Shown: positions 38,301 through 48,002 of the stretch, one piece after another
How the letters are laid out: the number at the start of each line of letters is the position of its first letter
Numbering within the stretch: position 1 is the first letter of the stretch
NCBI GenBank assembly: GCA_963736235.1
Contig: CAVTOR010000023.1
Span: forward strand, 90,226 to 154,225
Length of the DNA: 64,000 nt
Direction: 5' to 3'
Origin: CAVORB01 sp963736235
Lineage (GTDB): Bacteria; Pseudomonadota; Gammaproteobacteria; Chromatiales; Chromatiaceae
Translations under genes and position numbers: made by a program
Notes under the pieces: model-generated
Told to the model about the DNA's origin: nothing
What the model saw: only the letters and a program-made list of their open reading frames with translations
The model's database searches: none

Positions 38301-38872
38301 TGGTCGAGTCCGCCGTCGGGTGCGTGCTGGACACCCCCCTGGAGGACGCGCCGTCGCTCAGGCTGCGGGATCTCGCGACCTGCGAGCGGCTGAACGAGCT
38401 AGAGTTCCATTTCTCGCTGAGCAGACTGGACGCCGACGTTCTCAGACACGCCCTGTCCGATTCCGAAGGATACCGGGAAGCGGCCGACGGTCTGGCATTC
38501 GAGTCGGTACGGGGGCTCATGAAGGGATATATCGATCTCGTCTTCCGGCACCAGGGGCGCTACTACGTAGCGGACTACAAGTCGAACCACCTGGGAGACC
38601 GGCTGGCGGACTACGAGGCCGCCGGGATCGCGCAGGCGATGCGGGGGCATCGCTACCATCTCCAGTACCTGATTTACACGCTCGCGCTGCACCGCTACCT
38701 GCGTCTCCGCCTGCCGGCGTATGACTACGAACGGCACTGCGGCGGTGTCTATTACCTTTTCCTGCGGGGCATGCGCCCGGAGTCAGAGCCGCGCCGCGGC
38801 GTGTACCATGCTCGCCCGCCACGGGAGCTCATCGAGCGCCTGGACGCCTTCCTCGCGGGAGAGCGGAGATGA
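35289..38872 (+). pseudogene. recB: Exodeoxyribonuclease V subunit beta, interrupted by two single-base shifts
   Basis: RecB, the helicase-nuclease subunit, about 1,194 residues if frame is restored (E. coli 1180). Frame one starts at 35289 and holds Walker A (EASAGTGKTYTIATLYLRLL) through motif II (LIDEFQDTDPV). Near 36,455 an extra base moves it to a frame reading YSIFRRLYAGHPACGL, and near 36,508 another moves it to the frame reading GDPKQAIYAFRGADIFTY (motif III) and on to the stop. Later motifs are intact: TIHKCKGLEYPVVFVPF, RLLYVAVTRAKRL, and the nuclease GLMKGYIDLVF...YYVADYKSN. Both shifts lie within 60 bp, between helicase motifs. Either sequence errors or real inactivation. Confidence 0.85.
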
Positions 38873-40713
38873 AAAAGAAGCGGATGACCGACATCCTGAA
38901 CTGCCTGCAGGATGCGGCGAGGAATGATCGTCTGCGTCTGTTGGACCTGCACTTCGCGCGCTGGATGAACGAGCTCTCGGGCTCCGAGAACCCGCTGTTG
39001 CTGTTGGCAGCGGCCCTGGCTAGTAGCCGCGTGGGGGCGGGAGACGTCTGCCTGGATCTCGCCGCCTATGCGGGCCGCCCCCTGTTTGCGCTAGAACCGG
39101 ATGGCGGTGCGCCGCTGTTCGCACCTGGACTGGAGGAGTGGCGCTGCGCCCTGCGTGGGGCGGACGTGGTCGGTGCGCCCGGGGATGATACACCGCTGAT
39201 CCTCGATGCCCGGGACCGACTCTATCTCGGGCGCTACTGGCGGTTCGAGCGGGATCTTGCCGACGCGCTGCGCGCGCGCAGCGGCGTGTGGGCTCCGGGC
39301 GTGGATCGCGCCTTGCTGCGTGCCGGGCTCGAGCGGCTGTTTCCGCCCCGGGAAGGCACAGATTGGCAACGGGTCGCGGCCGCGATGGCCGTGCTACTGC
39401 ACCTCTGTGTCATCTCCGGTGGTCCCGGAACGGGCAAGACGCGCACCGTGACCGCGATTCTCGCATTGCTGCTGGAGCAAGCGGGGCGGCCCCTGCGGAT
39501 CGGAATGGCTGCGCCCACGGGAAAGGCGGCGACGCGCCTCGTGGCTTCGTCCGCCGCGGCTCGTCAGCAGCTGTCATTGAGCGATGACATCGCGCAGGGC
39601 TTGCCGACCGAGGCGACGACGCTGCACCGCCTGCTGGGATTCCGCCCCGGACGCTCGCAGCCCCGGCATGGGCGTGACAATCCGTTGCACCTGGATGTCC
39701 TCGTGGTCGACGAGGCATCGATGGTGGATCTGCCGCTCATGTCCAGACTGCTCTCCGCCCTCCGGCCGGAGACCCGACTCATCCTGCTCGGTGACAAGGA
39801 TCAGCTGGCCTCAGTGGAGGCGGGCATGGTGCTTGGGGACATCTGCGGGCGGGGCAGGGAGAGCGCCTACTCGGAGCGGCTCTGCCAGGCGCTCGCGGAG
39901 CTTGCCGACACGCGGCTGGAGCCGGTCTCGGCGCCACCTATAGCGGATCATGTTGCCGTGCTGCGCGAGAGCTACCGTTTCGCGGGACGCCCCGGAATCG
40001 CCGCGGCCGCGACATCGGTCAACCACGGGCAAGGGGATGCGGCCGTCGCCGTCCTGACCGATCGGAGCTATTCGGATGCGCAACTCGAGCCGGTGCCCGC
40101 GGAACGCCTGCGCGATTACCTTCGTCGCTGGCTGGTTCCTCGCATGCGCGCATGTCTCGCGGCGGCGGAGCCCGCAAAGGTTCTGGAGGGTTTCAACCAT
40201 TTCCGCATCTTGTGCGCCGTGCGTGAGGGTCCGCTTGGCGTGCGGGCGGTCAACCACCTGTGCGAATCGGTGCTTGAGGAGGAAGGCGTCATCACCCGCA
40301 TCGGCCATGACGTTTGCGCCGGGCATCCGCTGCTGGTGACCAGCAACGACTATCAGCTTGGCCTCTACAACGGCGATGTCGGAATGGTGCTCGCCGATGA
40401 CACGGCGTCGCGACGGGTGGGCGTCTGGTTCGATACCGAGGAGGGTGCACGTCGGGTCGCTTTGCCGCGAATGCCCTCCCATGAGACGGCGTTCGCCATG
40501 ACCGTGCACAAGAGTCAGGGCTCCGAGTTTGACGAGGTAATGCTGGTACTGCCCCATCATGACAGCCGGGCGATGACCCGTGAGCTCCTCTACACAGGCA
40601 TCACCAGGGCACGGGACCGCGTGGAGGTGATCGGCAGCCCGGAATCCGTCGTGAGCGCTGCCAGCAGCCGCGTGAATCGGGTGTCGGGGCTCTACGAGGC
40701 GCTGTGGCAATGA
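38869..40713 (+). CDS. recD: Exodeoxyribonuclease V subunit alpha
   Basis: A 614-residue 5'-3' SF1B helicase (E. coli 608). Walker A is ISGGPGTGKTRTVTAIL near residue 182, motif Ia contains AAPTGKAATRL, Walker B is VLVVDEASMVDLPLM near 279, motif III LILLGDKDQLASVEAG near 304, and motif V/VI AFAMTVHKSQGSEFDEV and ELLYTGITRARDRVEV near the end. It overlaps recB by four bases (ATGA). With recC and a functional recB it would form RecBCD for double-strand-break repair and phage DNA degradation. Confidence 0.95.
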   Translation: MKKKRMTDILNCLQDAARNDRLRLLDLHFARWMNELSGSENPLLLLAAALASSRVGAGDVCLDLAAYAGRPLFALEPDGGAPLFAPGLEEWRCALRGADVVGAPGDDTPLILDARDRLYLGRYWRFERDLADALRARSGVWAPGVDRALLRAGLERLFPPREGTDWQRVAAAMAVLLHLCVISGGPGTGKTRTVTAILALLLEQAGRPLRIGMAAPTGKAATRLVASSAAARQQLSLSDDIAQGLPTEATTLHRLLGFRPGRSQPRHGRDNPLHLDVLVVDEASMVDLPLMSRLLSALRPETRLILLGDKDQLASVEAGMVLGDICGRGRESAYSERLCQALAELADTRLEPVSAPPIADHVAVLRESYRFAGRPGIAAAATSVNHGQGDAAVAVLTDRSYSDAQLEPVPAERLRDYLRRWLVPRMRACLAAAEPAKVLEGFNHFRILCAVREGPLGVRAVNHLCESVLEEEGVITRIGHDVCAGHPLLVTSNDYQLGLYNGDVGMVLADDTASRRVGVWFDTEEGARRVALPRMPSHETAFAMTVHKSQGSEFDEVMLVLPHHDSRAMTRELLYTGITRARDRVEVIGSPESVVSAASSRVNRVSGLYEALWQ

Positions 40714-40789
40714 CGGGGCAGAGCGCGATCGAACGTCATACGGCGCGACGTTTTCCAGTCCGCACCCGTTTGTCCTCGTGCGCGGGAGG

Positions 40790-41526
40790 TCAGTAAGCGG
40801 TCAACCTGCGGCCAGGATCACCGTCAAGGCTGGGATACATGCGTTGCGCAGGAGGTGCCCAGTCGTAGGGCTGCGATCCCCATTGAGGTTCGTCCGGTGC
40901 CGACCAGCGCTTATCCGTCCTCTCGTCGGTCCTTCGGTCGTTGCGGGAGTCACCGCCTCGCCCACCGGCGCCCCAGGAGGGTTGGGTGCCGGGACGGTAG
41001 CCATAACCAGGATCCCTTTGCCATTCGGGATAGGCATAGGGTTGCTGATACCAGGGCTGTTGAGATCCCGCCTGCCGGTCGTAATTGTAAGGCGATGAAG
41101 GGGACGCCAGGTCGGGGCCGCCGAAGTAGGCATCGGGGCGCTCGGCCTCGAGTCTCTGTCGCTCGCGCTCGCTCAGTGGCCGGAAAGTGAACCGCTCCAT
41201 CGGGTCCTGCTGAGGACGCAGCGGTCGAAAAAGGAGGGCGGCCGGTCGGCTCGCTGACCGGGGAAATCAGGGGCGGATTGCCTGAAAGATGGGTATGCGC
41301 CGTCTGGCAACGGATAACGATCGGCCGACCCGTATCGTTGCTCCGGGCCGCGCACATGGTTGTCCTGAGGCCGGGATCGGATGCCGTCGCGCTGCGGGGA
41401 CGCCTGCGATGGGGCTTGCTGGGCCTGCTGTTCTTTCGAGGTATCCGGGGCCTCGCCGTCTGGCCACAGGAGAACGGTCCCCACAATCCCGATCAGCAGC
41501 AAGGCGGTCTTTTGTTTTATGTTCAC
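40790..41526 (-). pseudogene. Exported low-complexity protein, probably one gene with a frameshift
   Basis: Two overlapping minus-strand frames look like one gene. The first (ATG at 41526) has a signal or anchor helix (MNIKQKTALLLIGIVGTVLLW) and a Gln/Pro/Ser/Arg-rich segment, and ends in unlike residues after SFFDR. Skipping to the neighbouring frame near 41,217-41,222, as if one C were missing, gives PQQDPMERFTFRPLSERERQRLEAERPDAYFGGP, and then a Tyr/Gln/Pro/Gly-rich tail (GSQQPWYQQPYAYPEW) to 40790. The restored protein would be about 245 residues, exported or membrane-tethered and largely disordered. No family recognised. It is convergent with recD. Confidence 0.5.
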
Positions 41527-41803
41527 GGCTCAAAACCCATTTAATCCCGCAATCTTACCGTTAGATTTTAGACCACTTTTTAAGTTCCGGGGTTAACGCG
41601 ATGCGGTTTAGGAATATTTGCCTGGCGATGGGTCGAGCTGAAACGCGAGGCGGATCACGGGAACAGCCATACTTTCAGGATCGATCCGACCGGTCGTTGA
41701 CACCATGCCAGGAGGGGATGATCGCGACTACGGCCGCGCTTACCCGGCACGGAGCCCTAGCGGCTGGAAACCGCGGAGGTGCTGGCGTTGTCGCAAAGAC
41801 CCC

Positions 41804-42646
41804 TCACAGGGCGGCGTCTGCGACGCGCGCCTCCTCTTCCTTGTCGCGCTCGATCAGGGCGTAGGCCGAGTGATTGTGAATGGACTCGAAGTTCTCGGAT
41901 TCCACGATGTAGGCGCCGACCCGGTCATCCTGGTTCAGTCGCACGGCCACATCGCGGACCATGTCTTCTACGAACTTCGGATTGTCGTAGGCGCGCTCCG
42001 TCACGTACTTTTCGTCCGGACGCTTGAGCAGCCCGTACAGCTCGCAGGACGCCTCCTTCTCTACCAGGTCGATGATCTCCTCGACCCAGATGAAGCCGCG
42101 GTTGCGAACCTGCACGGTGACGTGGGATCGCTGGTTGTGGGCGCCGTACGCGGAGATCTCCTTGGAGCAGGGGCACAAGCTGGTCACCGGCACGACCACC
42201 TTGATATACATGGTGGGCTTGCCATCGCGGATCTCACCGATGAAGGTCACGTCGTAGTCGAGCAGGCTTTGGACCCCGCTGATCGGGGCTTGCTTGTTGA
42301 CGAAATAGGGGAAGCGCATCTCGATGTGACCCTTCTCGGACTCGAGTCGCTCCGCCATCTCCCGCAACATCTCCTTGAAGGAGCTGACGCTGATCTCCTT
42401 CTCGTGGCTGTTGAGGATCTGCACAAAACGAGACATGTGCGTGCCCTTGAAGTTGTGGGGCAGGTACACGTACATGTTGAACGAGGCGACGGTATGCTGC
42501 TCGCCGTCACTTCGGTCGCGCACCCGCACGGGATGCCGAATGTCCTTGATGCCGACCCTGTCGATGGCGATGCGGCGATTGTCCTTGCTGGCCTGAACAT
42601 CGGCTATGGTCGACGTGGCGGGCATGCGTTTCAGCACTGACTCCAT
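41804..42646 (-). CDS. folE2: GTP cyclohydrolase FolE2 (type IB)
   Basis: A 280-residue metal-flexible GTP cyclohydrolase that makes 7,8-dihydroneopterin triphosphate for folate and, in many bacteria, for queuosine. Typical segments are IAIDRVGIKDIRHPVRV near residue 26, MSRFVQIL near 71, and VPVTSLCPCSKEISAYGAHNQRSHV near 140-164 with the metal Cys and His. Length is standard. The ATG at 42646 follows GAGG-like purines. It is the next gene after ispA on the same strand; dxs, which often lies between or beside ispA here, is missing. No zinc-containing FolE is seen in the window. Confidence 0.93.
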   Translation of the reverse strand: MESVLKRMPATSTIADVQASKDNRRIAIDRVGIKDIRHPVRVRDRSDGEQHTVASFNMYVYLPHNFKGTHMSRFVQILNSHEKEISVSSFKEMLREMAERLESEKGHIEMRFPYFVNKQAPISGVQSLLDYDVTFIGEIRDGKPTMYIKVVVPVTSLCPCSKEISAYGAHNQRSHVTVQVRNRGFIWVEEIIDLVEKEASCELYGLLKRPDEKYVTERAYDNPKFVEDMVRDVAVRLNQDDRVGAYIVESENFESIHNHSAYALIERDKEEEARVADAAL

Positions 42647-42690
42647 GGGATCATACCTCGGGGCGCGGCCATCGGCGGCGTTTCGCTGAG

Positions 42691-42718
42691 AATCTAGCGC
42701 TTTAGTCTTGATCCTCAA
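42691..42718 (-). promoter_or_regulatory. Candidate sigma-70 promoter for folE2
   Basis: On the minus strand TTGAGG (42718-42713), a 16-base spacer and TAGATT (42696-42691) precede the folE2 ATG by about 45 bases. This supports separate transcription from ispA. An AT-rich stretch just upstream (42,757-42,778) could be an UP element or operator, but no clear Zur palindrome was found. Confidence 0.4.
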
Positions 42719-42829
42719 ACGCGGAATTTGCCGGGAAATGCCGTGAAAATTCGAGCGGGTTATCTTTTTAATTATCCGGTGAAGTAAGGGTCGCGGCAAG
42801 CAAATCCAATCCCGGGCGAATGGCCGGGA

Positions 42830-43729
42830 TCATCGATCCCTGCAAACCATGAACTCGGCGATCCATCGCAAGGGGTCGGCGCGCTGATCGAAGGCGGAGA
42901 GGCTTGCCAGGGCCTGCTGCAGCAGGCCAAGCGCCGCCTCACGGGCGTCAGACAGCCCCATCAGGGCGGGGTAAGCGGCCTTCTCCTGGACCCGGTCCTT
43001 GCCACGCGTCTTGCCGATCACAGCGGTCTCACCCTCGACGTCGAGGATGTCGTCCCGGATCTGAAAGGCAAGGCCGAGGCATTTGGCGTAGCGGTCGAGT
43101 TGGTCCGCCAAGTCGGCATCTAGATCGGGATCGGCCTGGGTCGCCATGCGCATGCCGGCGCGGATCAGGGCGCCGGTCTTGTGGATATGGATGTTCTCCA
43201 GCATCGCGACGTCGATCCGTTGCCCTTCGGCCTCGAGATCCAGCGCTTGTCCGCCAGCCATGCCGCGCGAGCCGCTGGCGCGGGCGAGGGTATCGAGCAT
43301 CGAGAGTCGAGCCACCGCGCCGCCGGGCACTGCGTTATCGCCGGCGAGCACCTGGAAGGCGAGGGTTTGCAGCGCATCCCCGGCGAGGATGGCCGTCGCT
43401 TCGTCGAAGGCCATGTGGCAGGTCGGCCGGCCGCGGCGCAGCTCGTCGTCGTCCATTGCCGGCAGATCGTCGTGGATCAGGGAGTATGCATGGATCAGCT
43501 CCACCGAACAGGCCACGGCGTCGAGCGACGCCGGAGAAAGTCCGATGGCATCCGCGGTGGCGTAGACCAGGGTCGGACGAATGCGCTTACCGCCCCCGAG
43601 GCTCGCGTAGCGCATGGCCTGGTGCAGACGCATCGGCTGAATGCCCGGTGCCGGAAGCCAGCGCTCCAGGGCTGCCTCTACCCGCTCCTGGCAGCGGGCG
43701 AGAAAGGGCTCGAGTCGGGCATCAACCAT
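42830..43729 (-). CDS. ispA: Farnesyl diphosphate synthase
   Basis: A 299-residue short-chain trans-prenyltransferase that makes FPP from IPP and DMAPP/GPP. The first aspartate-rich motif is HDDLPAMDDDELRRGRPTCH near residue 90-110 with the gammaproteobacterial two-residue insertion, and the second is QIRDDILD near 228-235. GGGKRIRP lies near 46. It overlaps xseB by eight bases, the standard xseB-ispA pair. It supplies the precursor for undecaprenyl phosphate, recycled by UppP at 3.5 kb. Confidence 0.95.
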   Translation of the reverse strand: MVDARLEPFLARCQERVEAALERWLPAPGIQPMRLHQAMRYASLGGGKRIRPTLVYATADAIGLSPASLDAVACSVELIHAYSLIHDDLPAMDDDELRRGRPTCHMAFDEATAILAGDALQTLAFQVLAGDNAVPGGAVARLSMLDTLARASGSRGMAGGQALDLEAEGQRIDVAMLENIHIHKTGALIRAGMRMATQADPDLDADLADQLDRYAKCLGLAFQIRDDILDVEGETAVIGKTRGKDRVQEKAAYPALMGLSDAREAALGLLQQALASLSAFDQRADPLRWIAEFMVCRDR

Positions 43730-43964
43730 CTTCGTCGAATGGCTCGAGTGCCTCGTCGGCGATCTTGCCCGTGAGTGTCTGGACCTTCTGCTCGGCCTCG
43801 TCAAGGGCCTTCTGGCAGGCGCGCGTAAGCCCGATCCCACGCTCGAACGCGGCCAGCGACTCGTCGAGCGTCAGCTCACCCCGCTCGAGGATGTCGACAA
43901 GGGATTCCAGCTCGGCGAGGGCCTGCTCGAAGCTGGGAGGAGATTTCGCGGGGTCGGAGGTCAT
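43722..43964 (-). CDS. xseB: Exodeoxyribonuclease VII small subunit
   Basis: An 80-residue helical protein. The conserved core SFEQALAELESLVDILERGELTLDESLAAFERGIGL is the XseB signature. It joins XseA to form exonuclease VII, which degrades single-stranded DNA. It begins about 115 bp from the divergent parE and overlaps ispA by eight bases. xseA is not in the window. Confidence 0.95.
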   Translation of the reverse strand: MTSDPAKSPPSFEQALAELESLVDILERGELTLDESLAAFERGIGLTRACQKALDEAEQKVQTLTGKIADEALEPFDEDG

Positions 43965-44079
43965 GGAGTTTGATACTGCCTTCGGAGCTACGGTAATTTA
44001 CGCCGGTTCGGCGGTCTTTCCAACCTTGGCCGCCCTCGCCCTGAAACGCCAGCAGCAAACAGGAAGACCAAGAACTGCC

Positions 44080-45966
44080 ATGAGCGGCAACTATGACGCC
44101 TCAGCCATCGAGGTCCTGAGCGGGCTCGACCCCGTGCGCAAGCGCCCGGGCATGTACACCGACACCACTCGGCCCAACCACTTGGCTCAAGAGGTTATCG
44201 ACAACAGCGTCGACGAGGCCATCGCCGGCCATGCGCGCAACATCGAGGTGGTCCTCTTCTCCGACGGCTCGGTGCAGGTGACGGACGACGGCCGCGGCAT
44301 GCCGGTGGACCTGCATCCCCAACAGGGCTTGCCCGGCGTCGAGGTCATCCTCACCAAGCTCCACGCGGGGGGCAAGTTCTCCGCCGAGAACTACCGCTTC
44401 TCTGGTGGTCTCCACGGGGTTGGGGTTTCGGTGGTGAACGCCCTGTCCAAGCATCTGGAGGTGTGGGTAAAGCGCGGAGGGAAGGAGTACAACATGGCCT
44501 TCGGCGGGGGCGCGAAGGTCACCGACCTCGAAGAGGTGGGCACGGTCGGGCGCAACAACACCGGGACCCGACTGCGCTTCTGGCCGGACCCGAAGTATTT
44601 CGACAGCCCAAAGATGTCGGTGCGCCAGCTAACCCATCTGCTCCGGGCCAAAGCCGTGCTGTGCCCGGGCTTGCGCGTCGCATTCCGCGACGAGGCGAGC
44701 GGCGGGGAGCAGGAGTGGTGCTACGAGGACGGACTCAAGGACTATCTCAGCCAGGCGCTCACCGGCATCGAAATCGTCCCCGCAGAGCCCTTCGTGGGCA
44801 ACATGGAGGGCCGTAACGAGGCCGCCAGCTGGGCCGTAGCCTGGCTTCCGGAGGGCGGCGACCCGGTCACGGAGAGCTACGTCAACCTCATCCCAACCGT
44901 TCAGGGCGGAACCCACGTCAACGGGCTGCGCACCGGACTCACCGAGGCTGTGCGGGAATTCTGCGAGTTCCGCAATCTGCTGCCGCGTGGGGTCAAGATC
45001 TCACCCGACGACGTCTGGGGCCGCTTGAGCTACGTCCTCTCCGTCAAGCTGCTGGACCCGCAGTTCTCCGGACAGACGAAAGAGCGCCTGTCGTCCCGGG
45101 AGTGTGCCGCCTTCGTCTCCGGCGTGGTGAAAGACTCCTTCAGCCTGTGGCTGAATCAGCATGTGGCGGAGGCGGAGCGCATCGCGGATATCGCCATCGG
45201 AGCGGCCCAGGCGCGCCTGCGCGCCGGGCGCAAGGTGGTCCGCAAGAAGGTGACCCAGGGGCCGGCCCTGCCTGGAAAGCTCGCGGACTGCACCTCCACC
45301 GACCCGGAGCGCAGCGAGTTGTTCCTGGTCGAGGGCGACTCCGCGGGCGGCTCCGCGAAACAGGCGCGGGACCGCGAGTTCCAGGCGATCATGCCCCTGC
45401 GCGGCAAGATCCTGAACACCTGGGAGGTCGATCCGGCCGAGGTGCTCGGCTCCCAGGAGGTGCACGACATCGCGGTGGCGATCGGCGTGGACCCGGGGAG
45501 TGGGGACCTCTCGCGGCTGCGCTTCGGCAAGGTGTGCATCCTCGCCGACGCCGACTCGGATGGTGCCCACATCGCCACCCTGCTGTGCGCGCTCTTCCTG
45601 CGCCACTTCTCGCGCCTGGTGGCCGAAGGGCACGTCTACGTGGCCATGCCGCCGCTGTACCGCATCGACGTGGGCAAGCAGGTCTTCTACGCCCTCGACG
45701 ACTCGGAACGCCAGGGTGTGCTCGATCGCATCGAAGCCGAGAAGCTCCGAGGCAAGATCAGCGTTCAACGCTTCAAGGGCCTCGGTGAGATGAATCCGGC
45801 GCAGCTGCGCGAGACGACCATCCACCCGGACACGCGCCGGCTGGTCCAGCTCACGGTGGAGGAGGGCGATCGGAGCACCCAACTGATGGATATGCTGCTC
45901 GCCAAAAAGCGTGCGGCGGACAGGCGCGCCTGGTTGCAGACGAAGGGAGATCTGGCGGAGGTGTGA
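44080..45966 (+). CDS. parE: DNA topoisomerase IV subunit B
   Basis: A 628-residue GHKL ATPase and TOPRIM subunit that decatenates chromosomes together with ParC. ATPase motifs: DNSVDEAIAG near residue 41, DDGRGMPVD near 67, GGLHGVGVSVVNALS near 107. TOPRIM motifs: LVEGDSAGGSAKQARDR with the conserved Glu near 415, and DADSDGAHI near 490. Length matches E. coli ParE (630). The ATG at 44080 has AGGAAG upstream; a much longer upstream extension overlaps xseB and ispA and has no family support. Confidence 0.96.
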   Translation: MSGNYDASAIEVLSGLDPVRKRPGMYTDTTRPNHLAQEVIDNSVDEAIAGHARNIEVVLFSDGSVQVTDDGRGMPVDLHPQQGLPGVEVILTKLHAGGKFSAENYRFSGGLHGVGVSVVNALSKHLEVWVKRGGKEYNMAFGGGAKVTDLEEVGTVGRNNTGTRLRFWPDPKYFDSPKMSVRQLTHLLRAKAVLCPGLRVAFRDEASGGEQEWCYEDGLKDYLSQALTGIEIVPAEPFVGNMEGRNEAASWAVAWLPEGGDPVTESYVNLIPTVQGGTHVNGLRTGLTEAVREFCEFRNLLPRGVKISPDDVWGRLSYVLSVKLLDPQFSGQTKERLSSRECAAFVSGVVKDSFSLWLNQHVAEAERIADIAIGAAQARLRAGRKVVRKKVTQGPALPGKLADCTSTDPERSELFLVEGDSAGGSAKQARDREFQAIMPLRGKILNTWEVDPAEVLGSQEVHDIAVAIGVDPGSGDLSRLRFGKVCILADADSDGAHIATLLCALFLRHFSRLVAEGHVYVAMPPLYRIDVGKQVFYALDDSERQGVLDRIEAEKLRGKISVQRFKGLGEMNPAQLRETTIHPDTRRLVQLTVEEGDRSTQLMDMLLAKKRAADRRAWLQTKGDLAEV

Positions 45967-46139
45967 AGCGAGCAACTTCGTTCCGGCATTTCGAACCATC
46001 GGCACGGGTCGCTCGACGCCGCCGAGACGAGCCTCCGGTCATCCCCCGCGCGACGCGATTTCCTTCCCTTTCCCAGGGCTCAGCGAATGGCCGGTGGGGT
46101 TAGACTGCCCGAAATCGATCCTCTTGGAATACTGGTAGC

Positions 46140-47258
46140 ATGCGCGCTTTCTCATACGGGCACGCCGAAGGCGACAACTGGCGCGACGCGGTTGACCGCT
46201 GCCTGGCGGCGCTCGGCCCGGTTTCCGAAGCCGGGAATCTTGGCTTTCTTTATGTCACGGATCACCTCGGGGATCATGCAGAGGAGGTGCTGGATCGGTT
46301 CCGCGCGACCACCGGCGTGCGGCACTGGGTCGGAACCGTCGGCATGGGCATCTGCGCGACCGGTGTGGAGTATTACGATCGGCCGGCCGTGGCCGCCATG
46401 GTCGGCGAATTTCCGCCGGGGTCCTTTCGTGTCTTCCCGGCGTTGGTGGAGGATCTGGACGAGCTCAGCGCCAAGGACGAGGGCTGGGTGGCCGAGAACA
46501 GGCCCGATCTGGGACTGGTTCACGCGGATCCTTCAAACCCCTACACCGAGGGTCTGATCAAGCAACTCGCCGCCTGCACCGCCGCGGGATTTCTCGTGGG
46601 AGGGCTCGCGAGCTCGCGCAAGGAGGTTTACCTCTACGCTGACGGCGTAACGCAGGGTGGAATGACCGGCGTGCTGTTCTCGGAGAAGGTACGTGTCGTT
46701 ACCCGCCTCAGCCAAGGATGCTCCCCCATCGGACCGCAGCGAACCATCACCGCGGCCCAGCGCAACATCCTGATCAAGCTCGACGGTGAGCCCGCGCTGG
46801 ACATGCTCAAGCGCGACATCGGCGAAATCCTCTCCCGTGACCTGAGCCGGATCGGCGGCTACATCTTCGCCGGCCTGCCCATCGCCGGCTCGGATACGGG
46901 CGACTACTTGGTACGCAATCTGGTCGGCATTGACCCGAAGAACGGACTGGTCGCCATCGGCGACGTCGCCGAACAAGGGTCCCAGGTAATGTTTTGCCGG
47001 CGCGACGCCAACACGGCAAAGGACGATCTGCTGCGCATGCTCGACGGCATCGAGAGCCGCCTGAGCGGGCGGCCGCGGGGCGGTATCTACGTTTCCTGCC
47101 TGGGACGCGGCGTCAACCTCTTCGGACCGGACTCGCAGGAGTTGAGGCTCATCCAGGATCGGCTCGGCGATTTCCCGCTCGTCGGCTTCTACGCCAACGG
47201 CGAGATCTCCCAGGACAGGCTCTACGGTTACACCGGAGTGTTGACGCTGTTTCTCTAG
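46140..47258 (+). CDS. FIST-domain sensory protein
   Basis: A 372-residue protein with N- and C-terminal FIST domains, proposed ligand-sensing modules often fused or linked to signalling enzymes. The N-domain has AGFLVGGLASSRKE near residue 148 with the Gly-rich loop, and the C-domain ends in the FGPDSQELRLIQDRLGDFPLVGFYANGEI region (about 323-351), a strong family signature. There is no transmembrane, kinase, methyl-accepting or GGDEF part, so this one is free-standing. It stands alone between parE and the convergent yceH gene. The ligand is unknown. Confidence 0.85.
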   Translation: MRAFSYGHAEGDNWRDAVDRCLAALGPVSEAGNLGFLYVTDHLGDHAEEVLDRFRATTGVRHWVGTVGMGICATGVEYYDRPAVAAMVGEFPPGSFRVFPALVEDLDELSAKDEGWVAENRPDLGLVHADPSNPYTEGLIKQLAACTAAGFLVGGLASSRKEVYLYADGVTQGGMTGVLFSEKVRVVTRLSQGCSPIGPQRTITAAQRNILIKLDGEPALDMLKRDIGEILSRDLSRIGGYIFAGLPIAGSDTGDYLVRNLVGIDPKNGLVAIGDVAEQGSQVMFCRRDANTAKDDLLRMLDGIESRLSGRPRGGIYVSCLGRGVNLFGPDSQELRLIQDRLGDFPLVGFYANGEISQDRLYGYTGVLTLFL

Positions 47259-47312
47259 CCATCGCCCCGGCGACCGTGGGGCGGGGTGTCTTCTCGGTGC
47301 CAGCGGCTAGCC

Positions 47313-48002
47313 TTATCCGGACGAGGGGCGTTTGTCGGACAATCCGGTCAGTTCCCAAAGGGCCTCGAGTTCCTGTTTCAGCCTCGCGACCTCGACCTCC
47401 AGGGCGTCGATGCGTCCCTTAGACGAATGACTGCTGGCTGCCACCGCGGGCGCGGCAATATCTTCTTGCACCACCGCGCCGCTCAGCAGATGAGCGAATC
47501 TTTCCTCCCGCCTGCCGGGAAGCCGGGGCAACCTCACGACCAGGGGCGGTTCCCTCTGCTCCAGCGAAGCCAAGATCTGCTCGACCGCATCCAGGTCCTG
47601 GATCTCTGCCATCCGTCCGGCGTTTGTCCGTAGCTCACCGATGGTTTGCGGGCCGCGCAGCATCAGCGCGCAGATCAGCGCCTGCTCCTGTCGGTCCAGA
47701 TGGTAGTTCGAAGCCATCTTGTGGTCGTAACGCTCGGCCCGGCCGGCGAAGCTAGCGTGGATCAGGCCCCGATCACGCAACTCGTTGACCGTATGTCCCA
47801 CCTCTCCGGCCGTGAGGCACATGACCGGGTCGCGGCTGGTCTTCTGGTTGCAGGCCACCACCAGCGCGTTGAGCGTGAGTGGATAGGCGTCTGGGGTCGT
47901 ACGCTGCTTCTCCATCAGGCAACCGAGGACACGCGCCTCGATGGGTTCCAGCAGCGGCGTCTCATTCGCCTGTTCTCGGTTCTTCGGGTTCTCGTCCATC
48001 AT
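47313..48002 (-). CDS. yceH: YceH-family (DUF480) protein
   Basis: A 229-residue protein of the YceH family, with two winged-helix domains and a C-terminal coiled coil. The opening LEPIEARVLGCLMEKQRTTPDAYPLTLNALVVACNQK is diagnostic, and the second domain has QALICALMLRGPQTIGELRTN. The C-terminal GRIDALEVEVARLKQELEAL is a coiled coil. It overlaps the Nudix gene by 41 bases. Function is unknown; DNA binding is inferred from fold. Confidence 0.88.
   Translation of the reverse strand: MMDENPKNREQANETPLLEPIEARVLGCLMEKQRTTPDAYPLTLNALVVACNQKTSRDPVMCLTAGEVGHTVNELRDRGLIHASFAGRAERYDHKMASNYHLDRQEQALICALMLRGPQTIGELRTNAGRMAEIQDLDAVEQILASLEQREPPLVVRLPRLPGRREERFAHLLSGAVVQEDIAAPAVAASSHSSKGRIDALEVEVARLKQELEALWELTGLSDKRPSSG

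Noticed and set aside
42757..42778. Possible Zur operator upstream of folE2
   Set aside because: The AT-rich stretch is not palindromic in the way Zur sites are; only a plain AT island can be supported.
42904..44079. Long in-frame extension upstream of parE
   Set aside because: It runs antisense through ispA and xseB, adds Arg/Pro/Ser-rich sequence with no family match, and the ATG at 44080 has a proper ribosome-binding site and normal length.
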